Positions 33,879-46,429 of a stretch of DNA of 64,000 bases are shown one piece after another. Made by a program: the position numbers and the translations under genes. Every line of letters starts with the position of its first letter. The first letter of the stretch is position 1. Origin of the DNA: Zhengitettix transpicula (taxonomy: Eukaryota; Arthropoda; Insecta; Orthoptera; Tetrigidae); the NCBI GenBank assembly GCA_037074705.1, contig CM073594.1, positions 18,738,307-18,802,306 on the forward strand. Direction: 5' to 3'. The notes under the pieces are model-generated. The model was not told the origin of the DNA. It saw only the letters and a list, made by a program, of their open reading frames with translations, and searched no databases.

Positions 33879-36800
33879 CTGAAACATGCAATTTGCCATA
33901 AAAAGTATGCTACAGTAAAAATTAACATTGATATTAGAGGAAAAAGATAAGAAAACAATGTAAAAATGTAAACCTGTTTTGTGATAAATTAACAGGCAAC
34001 CAATACAATAAAAGCATTAATTCACTAATTCACATGAAATTAAGGAATATTAACTATAACTGCACTACATTAGAGCTATATATTACCCTATGGTGGTAGA
34101 GATCATCTTTGCCAGATTCAAGTGAACCGAGTCCTCCAGTTTCCCTGTGACGAGAAGAAGTGCTTACCAGGGTTTGTCGTTTGCGTTCACTGTGAGCCAT
34201 TTCCTAGCAAAAATATATTATATTAAACAGGATCAAAATTGTTTTAATGTCACTATAACTAGAAGTTAAACTGCTATTTAAATATATATATATATATATA
34301 TTGTGGCAACTGTATATGCCAAATTTACAAAATGTAATAGCAAGAATGTAAAATTCCACATGCATCCAGAATACAAACAATCCACTTAAGTTTATACCTA
34401 CCACTGCCGACTTACCTCCAAGCAGTCTAGCATTTTCAACCAATCAACCGTATATAAAATGTTTAGATTTCTAAGTTATGAAACAGCCCTTAAACTACCA
34501 ATAAATTTTTAATGTCATAGCAGATATGCGACTCAAAAAATTTAAATTATGTTCATCCATACCTTGAAGTAACATTATTTTAATCAACTGCTAATAAAAA
34601 TAACATTGTACTGTAAAGACATTTATAAAAAGCTTGTGGCATTTCTCAACTGTAAATATGAGGTACATTATCTTAATATTAAACTTGTCTGAAGGTCAAC
34701 AAAAACATCGTTAAGTATAAGTGCAACTGTAGTCATAGGGTCTTACCTCTCCCTGAGGATTCATCAAAGCAGTTGTCATCACTTCCCCAACAACCCACTT
34801 CTGTGTCTTCATGACTATATTTGTAGGAGGCTCATGTGTCTGTCCAGCATCAGATGACCAAACTGTGACAATGCTCCCAGGTTCTATTTTCACAGATCGG
34901 TGAAACCTGAAAGTTGTTTCAGAATCACCAGCCTGCCTGATCAGTTGCCATCCACCAATGACAGCTTCCTGCAATAAAAAGTTGTATGAAATTACAAACA
35001 GAAAGAATAACTCAAAATAAGAAAATTTTATTAGGATGGATATTTTGCAATACAGGTAATGCTCCTATAACAAGGATGGTTAGGTGTATATAAATTGCAA
35101 GATTGAAATTAAAACATGTCTGTGTTTTAAGTGTACTAATTAGATAAAACCAAATAACAGACAAAATGAAATGATAATATAAATACCACACAATGTTTCA
35201 GAAATCCTTGGTACTTTCGTCAGGTGATTAAAAATGCAAGAACCATGAGTAATACCACTAAATCTTGGTGACTAACTAAAAAGCAAAGCTAAAATTATAT
35301 TCATATTATCACAACATTTTACTTGTTATTTGGCTATTTTATCTAATTAGTATAAAATGAAAGCCGATTTTAAATTATCACAATATTTGCCAAATTAGTT
35401 GGGAGTCAACTGTTAAGATTATAATTAATTTCAATTTAATACTGACCTTAGTTCCTTTATTCTGCAATTTCACAAATTTACCATCAGGGCAAATTGCACT
35501 GACCACTACATCACCCTTTGCTCGGGTATTAACTTGGTAGTTTGAGTAAGTGGAGTCTTCAGATGACTCATCCAGGCGCATTCGCTTGGCTACACGTACT
35601 GGTGTTGAACGAACAGGAGTCCGGCGAACTGGAGTGCTTCGTGCTGCACGTCCTAGTGATTGTGCTGGGGACTGAGCAGGACTTATTTTTAACCTAAAAT
35701 AGTACAATACATTTTAGAAACCAAAAATGCTGACAATTCATGCATTATATAAAACAAGCACATGCAATCACTAATTTTGAGAATAATTAATTATATGCTC
35801 AAGTAATTCCTTGACAGAAATATGTATCAAAGTTTGAAAAATAAAAGGATGCATTAGAGTATGCATTCATAAATATCGCCAAGTAAGGGGTTTATGGACA
35901 CTACCAAAGGTTCTAAGTAACAAAAAAAATTTACAAAGATGAAGTATAAGTTTTTCAGTAAATGAAAATGATCATGTTCAACCCCCAACTTTGTACATCA
36001 GCAGTATGGAGATAATCAACTCACCTCTGTTCTTCTCCTTCCAACAGTTTCCGATAAGCTGTTATTTCTATGTCAAGCTTAACATTTGTATCCATCAGAT
36101 CTTGATATTCTTGTAAATGTGCATCCATCTCCTCTCTGAGATTCCTCAACTCTTTCTCCAACATTTCAACATGGATCTTAGAACGTCTTCTTTCTTCAGC
36201 CAGAAGTTGTTCCAAATCTTGCACACGGCTCTGTAAAAATGTTTACAGAATATATATATATACACACACACACACATAAATATAATTAAAGAGAGAGATT
36301 TATTACACATAGTATCTTTTGAGTGCATGATAGTATAAATTGTAATATTGTGAAGAATGATAATCATACTTTATTTAAAAGAAAACAATCCAATATTTTT
36401 AAGAATGTATTTCCAACTATAAACCTAGATTTTAAGCATGAAGAAATCAGTGATAAAATTGTATATTACATGAACAAAAATTGAGATTTGAAATTTTAGA
36501 ATATGATAGCTTATTAAAAAAATAAAGGTATGAGAATGAAGATGCAAAGAAAGGTAAAAAACAAACTAAGTATAAGAAATAGGATAAAAAGTAAAAATAA
36601 GCCTGTTAAATTCTCAGACCGAAGAAACCAAAATTTATTTGCATGTTGTAATCCTGTGAAACCTTACCAAGAGAGAAGAATTGGTTGCCTCCAATTCTGA
36701 AACTCTGCTACTGAGAGCTTCATTCCGTATATGAGCTATTTGCAGTTCTTCTGTGGCTGAAGAAGAATTGTCACTATTTCTTTGCAACTGATTTTCAAGG

Positions 36801-38248
36801 CTTCTTATCTGTGAACAAATATTTACCATAATACACTAGGCAATAGTTAAATTTATTGACAAATGATATCATTAAAATACAATTAAGCTGTGTATGATAA
36901 TATACCCAGTCAGAATAAATGTATGTATACCTTTCCTTGATATAAAGCATCAAGTTCATCTCTGTTCATCTGCAGTTTAGATTCATAGTCTTCTCTCAAT
37001 TCTTGAAGCATACTGACTTCCCTTTCTTTGTATTGGTCTCTCAGCTGACCATCAATTTCACTGATTTCAATCTGACGTCTAGTACGAACTTCAGTGAGCT
37101 GCTGGTTATGAATCTGAAATAGATTTAATTGAAGATTCATGAAAAACTTTAAACCAAAAACTCTATTGCACTTCAAACACATTTTGCGAATGGCTTGCCT
37201 CATTCATCTATACAGAACCAGTTTTGACAAATAAATTAATGTATTAAGTTGAATTATATAAATATTATTCTAAATATTTTAAAAAGAGCAATATAAAATT
37301 GTAAATACAAAAATAAAAGCTTTTCAAAAAACATAAACACAAATTAATCAAATACAGTACAAATGGAGTAATTTACCTGCTCCTTGAAAGCATAATCTTC
37401 TTTTACTGTTTGTAAGGCATTTTCTGCATCAACTCTTAGTAATGTTTCCTCTTCAAGTTGTTTTCTAAGATCATTTACAACTTGAGTAAGACGCTCTCGT
37501 TCCTGAAACATCAATTTAGTTTCAGTATATTTTGTGTACTTAATAAAAATTTAATTCTAAAACTGAACAAATAATAGCATAAAATTACTCAGAATAGCTG
37601 CACAAGAATAATTAAAATGACGTCCAACTTACTTTTTCATCATCCATTAATTTGGAACGATCAAGTTCAGCTTGCCTGCATCGGTTTGTAAGTTCAGAAA
37701 TGCGAATTTCATTTAAATGACAGGTCTTTTCAGCAGAAGCCAAAGCTTTGGTTTTCTTGTCCAACCTGAAAAAAAATAATTTAAGTTTAATACTAGCATA
37801 AACAATAAGAATTATACTTGCTCTCAATTGTATTGCTTTATACGGGAATGAGCAAGAAGTTAAGACTTCCAATACATTTTGGAGTATAGCAAACAATAGT
37901 GGCCTAACTGTTTAGTAATTGTAGTGTTCTATTGGTGAACGTCACATGTTGTAGATATCAAAATCACTCCAATTCCCATTTCGCAGATGGTAAATATAAT
38001 TAGATTATTATAGGAAATTAATGTAACACACATATTACAAGTATTAAGTGACCTCCACCAAGTTATATTAAAATTTAGAAAGTGAATCAGACTGCAACAA
38101 AATATAATTAAGAGGTAAATGACGCTAAACTTGTATAGTCAACCTGAAACTCTCAAGTTGGACGGACATGCTATCTTTTTTCTAATCCTATTACATATAA
38201 ATACCCAAATATTTAGACAAACCACAATTCAGATACAACTATATATGC

Positions 38249-38300
<52 letters not shown>

Positions 38301-41300
38301 CAATGTAAAGAACCCATATTTTATGACGAAGTCACATTCAATCTTTGGAAAGTGAGAAAACATAGAAATAAATAGTAGAAAGGTGGGCATGAACTGACCC
38401 AGCCGGCACGCAATTCAGACCTTCCTTACAGACAAAATATATTGAATATTTTCCTCAGCTAGACTGGACCAGACAAACTATTGATTTCAGGGTAAGTTGA
38501 CTTCACTATCTCTCTTTCCTATCTAAATGAGTTATTTAATTTGACCTCTTCACATTTTCCGTAAGTGTTATATATTTTTTTTATATGATAATAAAGGTAT
38601 GGAATCTCAAAATGGGGTCAGTTTTATGCAATCTTTGAAGAGTACACAAATCTTGTACAGTCATTGGATCTTTTAAATATATATACCTTAGTAAACACTA
38701 TTATTTGACAGAGGCTGTCAATATTACAAAGGTATTAATTTGGGTTTTCAACTTGTTAATGTAAATTTGCTGCAAACTGCAATGTGGAGGGAGTGAGACA
38801 AGAGTATTGAGATTTAAAGGGACGTTTCTAACAAATAACCCAAAGGTTTTATAAGAAATTGTAAGTATGGAAGGCAGATATATTTGGAAGATTTAAAGAT
38901 ACATTCAGTTAGTCATTTAAATGTCAAGTTGGGCTGATAATATTTGAAATGATATCAGCATTTGGTGACACGAATTCTATCTAGCTAATTGTTGGGCGTG
39001 GGGGTAGGGGGGAAGTCCTAATAGGGGAAAAGTGGGCGTTCTGCGTAAGAATGACAAAAGGGGGCGATTACGTCACTGCAAAGGAGCCCTGGTTGTCTAC
39101 ACGACGTGCAGGTCTCAGCCAGACCGGAAGGTAACAATGACGTCACGATCGTAAATGGTTGCTTAGCAACAGCTAAAAGAGTCGGCAAGCATGCCAACCT
39201 AACATGATACAGAAGCGGCGACGTGGAAATCAATGTTCTTTATCAACGCCTGTGATAACTTTTCACAAACTGCGCATTTTTATTTTATATAGGATGCGTG
39301 TACCACATGACTTATTATTAAGAAAAGATAAATTCTGAATTTAATGGGCACTTCGTGAAAATGATTGAAATCGTGTACAAATGGTTTAAAAAGACGCAGA
39401 TAGCCAACGCAATTGATTGGATTAACTTAGGTGATAGAGCATAACTTCATTAAAGAAAGCGGCAAATAAAACGTGTATTAATGTTTACTCTAGCTGGACG
39501 GACTGTTATAGCAATTAATAGTTTTATATTTTCGGAAAACAATACTTATAGCTATCGGGAAAAGGTTGACGTAACCAGAAAAGTATTTCGTGGTAGCGTT
39601 GGTAAACGCTTTATTCGAAGCTATAGCTGCCGTCCGAGGAGAGAGACGCGAGTTAAAATTCCGAGTAGGTGCTCGCATCGTGTAGCATGGGCCGCGTCCC
39701 CTGCAGCTTGCTTGACCCCACGGCACGTTCCTGTATTAAAAATACCACAGCTTTTCGCCAAGCTAAACAACCCCTAGCAAACTATACGTTACAGACGTTA
39801 TCACGAGACGTGATGTTATACGGAGAATACGGGTGTACGTGCTGGAAGGGGGGCAGTACCATATACACACTGACTCATCACTAAATTAGGCAACGCCCTA
39901 TTCCATGCGGTCGATGGTATGCAAACAAAAAGCAGATACGAAAGCCTAAACACCGCGAGAAAAATGTTTCTTTGTATCCGTAAAATATTAAAAGCCCTAA
40001 TATCAAAAATAACACTTTGCAACTTTCAGATTATGAACAAGGCAGCTTTGAAGAAGTTCCCCAGGGCAAACTAAATTACAATGAGGAAAGTGGACGAAGC
40101 GGAAAATAAAGCCGGGGAGAACACATGGTGATCATAACGTCCTCCCAACACCTGCACGTGCACACCCACTCACCAGAGTGGGCGGTCATGAGGAACACTC
40201 GTGTAGGCATAACCAGGGAACAGCCTAATAAAATAAAAAATATATAATTCACTAACCAATAGACTTGTTTGAAGAACTCTTCCTTTCCTATAAATATCCT
40301 TGACCCGAATTCAGTCGTCGCAATACTACTAACTAACTTAGTAAAAAAAAAACTAGCCAATGTTCTTGGTTTCGAAATCTTTGACCCAACCCATTTATAA
40401 CTTTAAAAGCTGTTGCTTCTTTATTTTTTGCAACTTTTCCACTTACACTTGTATAAACCTCGGGATTGTTGTGTTCTCCAACAAAAGAGCTTCATAAGTT
40501 TCATACCTCAAGACGTTGTTGAGGCTAAAATACTATCAGGAGGATGGAAAACTATGAAGGGGCGAGCACATTGTAAGGTGAATTTCTCAGGGAGGGGAAA
40601 AGTTTCAAGCGTCTACTGACTTCATACAAGAGTCGCTCTAAGCTAACATCACAAATTAAAAACGAATCACAGAACTGATACATATCCGGGAGCGGAAACT
40701 GAAACCAAGGGCGAACTACAGCAGCAGCAGCAGCAATGTGACTGGAAAAATAGTAAAACGTACGTGCCTAATGAAAATAAAAGTAAAGTAATGGAGTGAA
40801 GGGTACAGTGACTTGAAACCTAACATCAAAACCAGACTACTTTTGGAGAAAATTTTCTCAAATAGTCCCTGCAAAAGTGGACAGTCCTCCAGCGATAACT
40901 TATAACTCAACGAGTTTCGAAATACTTTCAGTCGCTCTACTGTCCTTTGAATTGTTTATTCTGTTGACGGTATAGGACCACTCTAAATTTGTAAGGTCTG
41001 ATTGTTCAGAATGGCTCAGTAGCAGGCAGTAAAGATCGGTTATTGTTGAAAGTCATACATTCCAACATAGAATTACGTGATACTTGTGCTTAATTTGCTC
41101 CGAATTGGCGTTACTTGCGCATATTTTTTTTTAGCAGTGAGTCAGCGTCCTTAAAGGGCGTAAAAGATAACACTGTGAATGTTTTTGCAGCCACACACAG
41201 AGCGCCATAGATCGATGTACCTCCGCGGCGAGAAATATGACTGCCACAACACACAAATAGCTCTCGCCGCGTGCGACCCACTTAGCTAGCTAGGGCAGGG

Positions 41301-44300
41301 CCAGCGATATTATTGTGCGCGTCCTCAAAGACCATCATCAAGCATTATATATTGAAATATTGAAAAGAAGTTGTTACAGCAAAGACATTGACAGAGAAAA
41401 AAAAATGAAAAAATGGCAAAACGCCAACCATTGCCACATATTTTACGAGAATACGTAACAAATGTAGAATCCGCTGAAGAAGGAAGGTGAGATCGTGTTT
41501 AAAGTACACAAAACTTATTTAAAAGAATTATCTTGGGACCATTAAAATCCTAGAATACGCGTAAACACCTGCACGTGTTGCTTTATGAAGAGGATATAGA
41601 AAGCTGTGAGAAATTCGACCAGGCCAAGCCAAGGAGGCCAAGGCCAGCGCGTCACCCAAACATCACTAAGCAAAGCGCAGATATAGGCGTGACGACGAAA
41701 CTGCAGAAAATAGCTTAGACCACACATGATAACTACTTCCGCAAACTCTTGCGTCACACACGCACGGGGATTTAACGGGGAAAAAACCTGATTAAAACAA
41801 GAGAGAAAAAAATACCGAGGTTTCACCAGCCGTGGAGTGACTGGAGTTCAATGACCTACATGAAATGATGCTGTTGCCATTCCGTGTCAGGGTAAACGCT
41901 GATACTGAGAACGCGTGACAGTCGTCCTGCCACACACACACAAGAAATCTTACAGAACGACCGCGAAATTAGTTATTCCTGGATGCTGGTCAATATTATT
42001 CGTAGACGAAAGTCAGTGGAATAGAAGTGACAGAAGATCTTTGTAAACACAGGGCGTAATTCATAAATTTGGTAGCGTAAATCTGAGAAGCAAGATCAAC
42101 ACGACACAATGAACATATGCTGGTTACTGTATAGCCCCGATTAACGGCGGTGAACTGTCAAGTTGTAAAATCAATTATTAATGAATAAAATGCCAGAAAA
42201 CGAGTGATTTTTATTCTAATGCATTATCCTATACACAATAACCCATACACGTGTTGTGAAATTGGAAAACAATTTGTTAAGAGGTAGAGAAACTGAAACA
42301 TATTACAATGAAATACTTTTGGGTAGAATTTAAAATGTAGAGTGCCGTGATCTATACTTGCACTGTGTAGTACCAACTGGTTTACGAATAAATGCACATA
42401 ACAGTAGATTTAAAAAATTTAATTTAATTTGAACAAGTTTAAAAAAAATAAAACGCAAATAAATTATAAAGACAGAAAGAAGCCGAGAAGAGAGAAAGCC
42501 GCAGAGTATATTTGCTTTTCAAAGGAGTCCAAGGACACATCCCCATGACCACGTTTAGGAAAGACGTTCATCTGGACAGTAGCAGCAGACACGAAAATCG
42601 AGAGAGAATGGAAACATTAGTGATTGAAACGTCATGGGCCAATAACGAGGAATTTACTAACAACCCAGTCTTGTACAAAGTGTATTGTAAACAATGACCA
42701 ACAATGGGCGTGTTATAATACAGCCTGACAAAACAGTATTCACACGAATAATGTACGGCTGATTGGAAAATATTAATAAGAAAGACAGCCAAATACAGAC
42801 TAAAGTAGTCATAAAATAAATACCACACAACGCAATACAGACAAAAGAAGTGATAAAATAAATAGCCCACAACACGTCTGGAAGCCTTGTTCCTTTCTTC
42901 AGTTGCAGAAAAAACGCAAGAGCCCAGAGAGACAGAACTGCACAACTCAGTTGACTAAAACTCAAAAACAACACTCGTGCATTAATAGTTTAAAGCAACA
43001 AAAGCCATACAATCATTTTAAAACAAAGCGTAATCTGTAAGGAAAAGAGTTTCCAACATTAATGTAGTTGAATCTCTGGCGTCAGGAACAAAACTGTGTG
43101 TTTAGTACGCCCTGTAATCGGTGGAAGTTGTCTTTAACGATCGAACAAATAAACGTACAGTTTTTTTATTTAATCAGTTCAAATTTCAGTTTTGGAAACG
43201 TAAATATAATCAGTGTTCAAATGTAAAAAAAAATCAAGGAAAATGGTATTTCCTACAATAAATAACGTTAAAACCAATCAAAGTCACTTTGATTTCGATC
43301 GATGACAACTACGTTACGATAAGTTACCCAATTAATTATGTAATTAAGGAAAATTTAAATACCTGCAACTACTAAATTTGGTGACTTAAATGTCAGAAAC
43401 GCCCAAATAGTCTCTTAAGATATTAGATCTTTAATTCCATATCGGATCGAGTTTGTATTGAAGAAAATTACAAACCATACATTTAAAGCCGATAAATAAG
43501 TGTTTTATATTGGAAAATAATTGCCATTGAAAAGCAACTTTTGAGAACCCTCAATTAAGTCGCTTTGTCACCCTCTCCCTAATACTATACTCAAATTAAT
43601 ATCGTTGGTAGTATTTGCTGGGAGGGCGCACACGACACAGCCTATCAATGACAGATAAGAACAATCTCGCTTTCCCCCCCCCATTATCGCCGTCATAAAC
43701 ATTCTTCACGTCAGAAAAAAAAGGGTTCCGAACTGTTCTCAATTTGGTGTCTATTCAATGATAAAAGGTAACAAGCAACGGTCTTATTACAAAACCAACG
43801 TAACGTCAAAAAATATAAAACGCCGACAATGTAAAGTGACGTCATATGCTAACGATGACGCTAGGTGGGGTGACGTTAGAGTTATTTTGAGAACACACAA
43901 GGCACTGCTACGTAAAGACATGAACGTGCCAAAGAATTTTACCACGACAGCGGCGGCGGCAGCGGCGGCGATAAATTCTGGCAACATTGTTGTCATCCAC
44001 TGAACGTAAACAGTTTTAGTAATGTGGATGTCATTTGCGAGTAAAATCAATAGAATTCACTTCGTGAAATATAACACACAACCACGTCATAAGAATATAA
44101 TAGGTTCAAATAAAACAATTTCCTTGAAAATTTACACAGAACTTCCAACCATTACGAACAAAAAATATGCTTCCAACCATTATTTCAGATAATTTTTTGC
44201 TATTAAATAGTACATATTACTAAAAAAAATTACTATTGGAATTAATATAACCAAAAAATTGATTTCAGATGCACGCATCTACAATATTGAGAAATTTATA

Positions 44301-46297
44301 TACAAGTACAAAAGATACTTTGACTATCAGAGACTTTCACATTATTTGACATTAAATTGCTATGTTTCAACAATGCTAACAAAAGCTTGTTAATTCCATG
44401 GCTAGGAAATATCAGTAAAAATAAATAGCTCTGAAAACAGTTTTTATCAATCTATCTTCAGAAGCCTTTGTAATGTAGGTAAGCTTGATCACTATTGTAC
44501 ATATTAAAAAATATTTTTAAACATAACATAGTAGTTTAGTACAACAAAAATATAACCAATGTGATACCAGAGTTTAAACTTTTACATGCACTCTTGAAAT
44601 AAACTTTAAGCAAATAAAATTTCATTACCACCAGTTCAAGAGGACAAAGAAATTTAAATTATTTTCATATATATACAATTTCCACAATTATTTTTAAGAT
44701 TTGTGTAATATTAAAGCAGTGAATTACTTTTGCTACACAATATTTAAATAAAGAAATAATATTCTCAGACACCTATACACAATTTTCCTCCAAGTAATGG
44801 CTTATCTGAATGACAGGTAATTTGCAGATTTTAGTAATCATAAACATGATAACTTTAGATAGCAAATGTTCTACTCTATATTTACTATATGTACAAAAGA
44901 AAAAATAGGCAAATTGTCATAAAAATTAATGTTGTGGCTCCAGACTAGTAACACCAGTGACATCGTATCCTATCCCAGACCTAATTCTAAATTAAAAAGA
45001 ATATATCCCATCATTTTTCTTATTAATTAATTCAAATATTTAGAATTGAATTTACCTCATTGGCTTGGAAGGAGTACAATGTCCACGTTGCTGCTACTAG
45101 TCTTATTCATTTTGAAATGAGCAGTTATAATGAAGCAAAATGCAATACTGAATTTAAAACTTTTGAATTAATAAATACAGGAAAAATGAAAGTTTAATTC
45201 TTGATGCCAATTTACAATTTGGGATTACTGTTGCAACTGAACCAGAATAAACACAATTCACTTTAGATTAGAAATAACAGATCAAAGGCACAGACAAAAG
45301 AACAAGTAAAATTAGTGAGGAACATTTCCTGGCAAATCTGGTAAATGCAGTTTTTCATCTAATTTACCGAGACTCTAATATAGATTACAAATATTGATCA
45401 CAAAATATACAGAAATGTATTGTAAACATTTTAGTGTGAAATTGTATTCAGATAAATGAAATTCAGCAATTTAGATAATTGCAATGCAAACAAAATTGTA
45501 ATTATATAATGATCCAACTTTCATCTCGGGTTAGTTTTGAAGCTAAAGCACCAAGCTAGCAATTGACATAAAACAACTTGATTTAAGTACAATAAAAATG
45601 GTTTTATTGTATTTTAGTGTTTCATTATGCTTGTTTCGAGTGCCTCAGGGGCAAATGCTACATGCACTTGTCTTTGATTTGTCAAGGGGAGGTACTGAAT
45701 ATACAGTTTGTTGTAATGTCTCCACAACTACATTTCAGCTATTTCTGGCAATGGAGTTGACAAGTGTTACAAACTTGCAAGTCTTACTGACCTATATAAA
45801 ATACGTTTGAAATTACAGTACAAATTACAATAATATCTATATTAAAATTAATACTGACAAGACGAAGTAGCATGAAGATAATATAAATAATATATTACTT
45901 ACTGCGTTGTTAAGGTATTTTTTGCCTCCTTAAGCCGCATAACATCCATTTCCAGTTTAGCTTTATCTCTTGCAGTATCATCAACCATCTTCCTGGCGTC
46001 ATTCAGTTCTCCTTCGAACATTGAAGTAATTGTTGTGACTTCTCGTGTGATATGTTCTTGCTGAGTTTCAACCTCGCGCGTGAGTTTGGCATTTTCTGTT
46101 TCCAAATGTCGCACTCGGTCGATGTAACAAGCCAAACGATCATTGAGATTTTGTAAATCCACTTTCTCCTGAAGCCGACTTACCCGCGTGGGGCTTAACG
46201 GACTTGCCGGCCTTTGAGAAGGCCCAGCTTGAGGAGTAGACGTGGTTGAACTCGTTGTTGACGTAATTGTTGTTCGTTTTGAAGATTTAGTTGCCAT
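33843..46297 (-). CDS. Lam: B-type nuclear lamin, complete, 10 exons
   Basis: This is an intermediate filament protein of the nuclear lamina. Exons (5' to 3'): 46297-45903, 37765-37633, 37502-37377, 37113-36931, 36808-36668, 36230-36025, 35693-35447, 34968-34747, 34203-34087, 33878-33843. All phases join, giving 601 residues. A Ser/Thr-rich head carries the mitotic site LSPTR (S35-P36), followed by the rod start [20 protein letters not shown]. The coiled-coil rod runs to the filament signature [11 protein letters not shown] (383-393). The second mitotic site is RLKISP (S399), the nuclear localisation signal KRMR (431-434), and the lamin tail Ig-like domain about 446-555. The C-terminus is CRLM, a CaaX box; Met favours farnesylation. 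All expected lamin parts are present, so this is a functional gene of the Dm0/B type. Confidence 0.97.
34281..34301. repeat. (TA)n microsatellite
   Basis: A short TA tract in lamin intron 8. Confidence 0.85.
35141..35349. mobile_element. Foldback of the ACGTTTCTG family in lamin intron 7
   Basis: The left end AATTAGATAAAACCAAATAA and right end TTATTTGGCTATTTTATCTAATT are inverted. The body has ATAAATACCACACAATGTTT and CTTTCGTCAGGTGATTA as in the 17.4-kb element. Arms have diverged. Confidence 0.7.
36025..36230 (-). CDS. Lam: Lamin exon 6: end of rod
   Basis: This exon encodes residues 327-394 plus two bases, ending the coil 2 segment with [12 protein letters not shown], the helix-termination signature that defines intermediate filament proteins. 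It begins with an AGCCGT acceptor border after a TTTTTACAG tract. Confidence 0.97.
38252..38299. repeat. (TA)n microsatellite
   Basis: A run of about 23 TA units in the first lamin intron; it produces an Ile-Tyr artefact on translation. Confidence 0.95.
38400..38570 (+). repeat. Partial foldback arm, splice-motif family (lamin intron 1)
   Basis: AGCCGGCACGCAATTCAGAC, then ATTTCAGGGTAAG (motif at 38,485-38,496, one extra G) and TCTCTTTCCTATCTAAATG. It is a clear relative of the copy at 26.89-27.06 kb. Confidence 0.7.
42779..42925. repeat. Rearranged copy of the ACGTTTCTG foldback family
   Basis: AATAAGAAAGACAGCCAAAT starts the copy. ATAAATACCACACAACG and AATAGCCCACAACACGTCTG show that the arm start is partly duplicated in tandem, followed by CTTGTTCCTTTCTTCAG. 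There is no inverted partner. Confidence 0.65.
43949..43970. repeat. Short GCG/GCA trinucleotide run
   Basis: About seven GCG/GCA triplets in lamin intron 1. Read as protein it gives polyalanine in one frame; there is no gene around it. Confidence 0.85.
45903..46297 (-). CDS. Lam: Lamin exon 1: head and coil 1 start
   Basis: This exon encodes residues 1-131 and two bases of codon 132. The ATG at 46,297 precedes a Ser/Thr-rich head, and [12 protein letters not shown] matches vertebrate and insect lamins closely, which fixes the start region. The donor is GTAAGT. It is followed by an 8.1-kb intron. Confidence 0.96.
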
Positions 46298-46399
46298 AGT
46301 GTTAGCCGCAGTACAACTCCTTACAGAATCGTCTCACTCTTCAAACCGCCGACGCTATAATGGCTCTTCCGTCGGCCCACCCTGCACACCGGTTTATCC

Positions 46400-46418
46400 C
46401 ACGTGACCTGTGACGTCA
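46400..46418. promoter_or_regulatory. Lam: Lamin promoter region: E-box CACGTG and CRE TGACGTCA
   Basis: About 100-120 bp upstream of the lamin ATG, CACGTG (46,400-46,405) and the palindromic CRE TGACGTCA (46,411-46,418) lie five bases apart in a short CpG-rich stretch (46,320-46,430) that contrasts with the AT-rich surroundings. These are exact matches to bHLH and CREB/ATF consensus sites. Use as a promoter is inferred from position. Confidence 0.55.
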
Positions 46419-46429
46419 CCGGCACTCCT

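Larger units (their letters stand above)
37766..45902 (-). other. Lam: Lamin intron 1 (8.1 kb)
   Basis: This intron separates exon 1 from the rest of the rod. It holds a TA tract, a partial foldback, a GC-richer stretch at about 39,000-41,340 with CRE-like TGACGTCA near 39,137, a short CAG run (40,719-40,735), a GCG run (43,949-43,970) and a foldback at 42.78 kb. The open frames inside, such as those at 39.5, 42.6 and 43.8 kb, match nothing and have low-complexity content. No nested gene is supported. Confidence 0.7.

Noticed and set aside
39481..39884. Overlapping open frames in the GC-richer part of lamin intron 1
   Set aside because: Longer frames are expected where GC rises; translations are Arg/Cys/Pro-rich without domains.
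43758..44003. 81-codon frame with polyalanine in lamin intron 1
   Set aside because: The alanines come from a short GCG run; no domain, no splice context, and it lies on the strand opposite to lamin.
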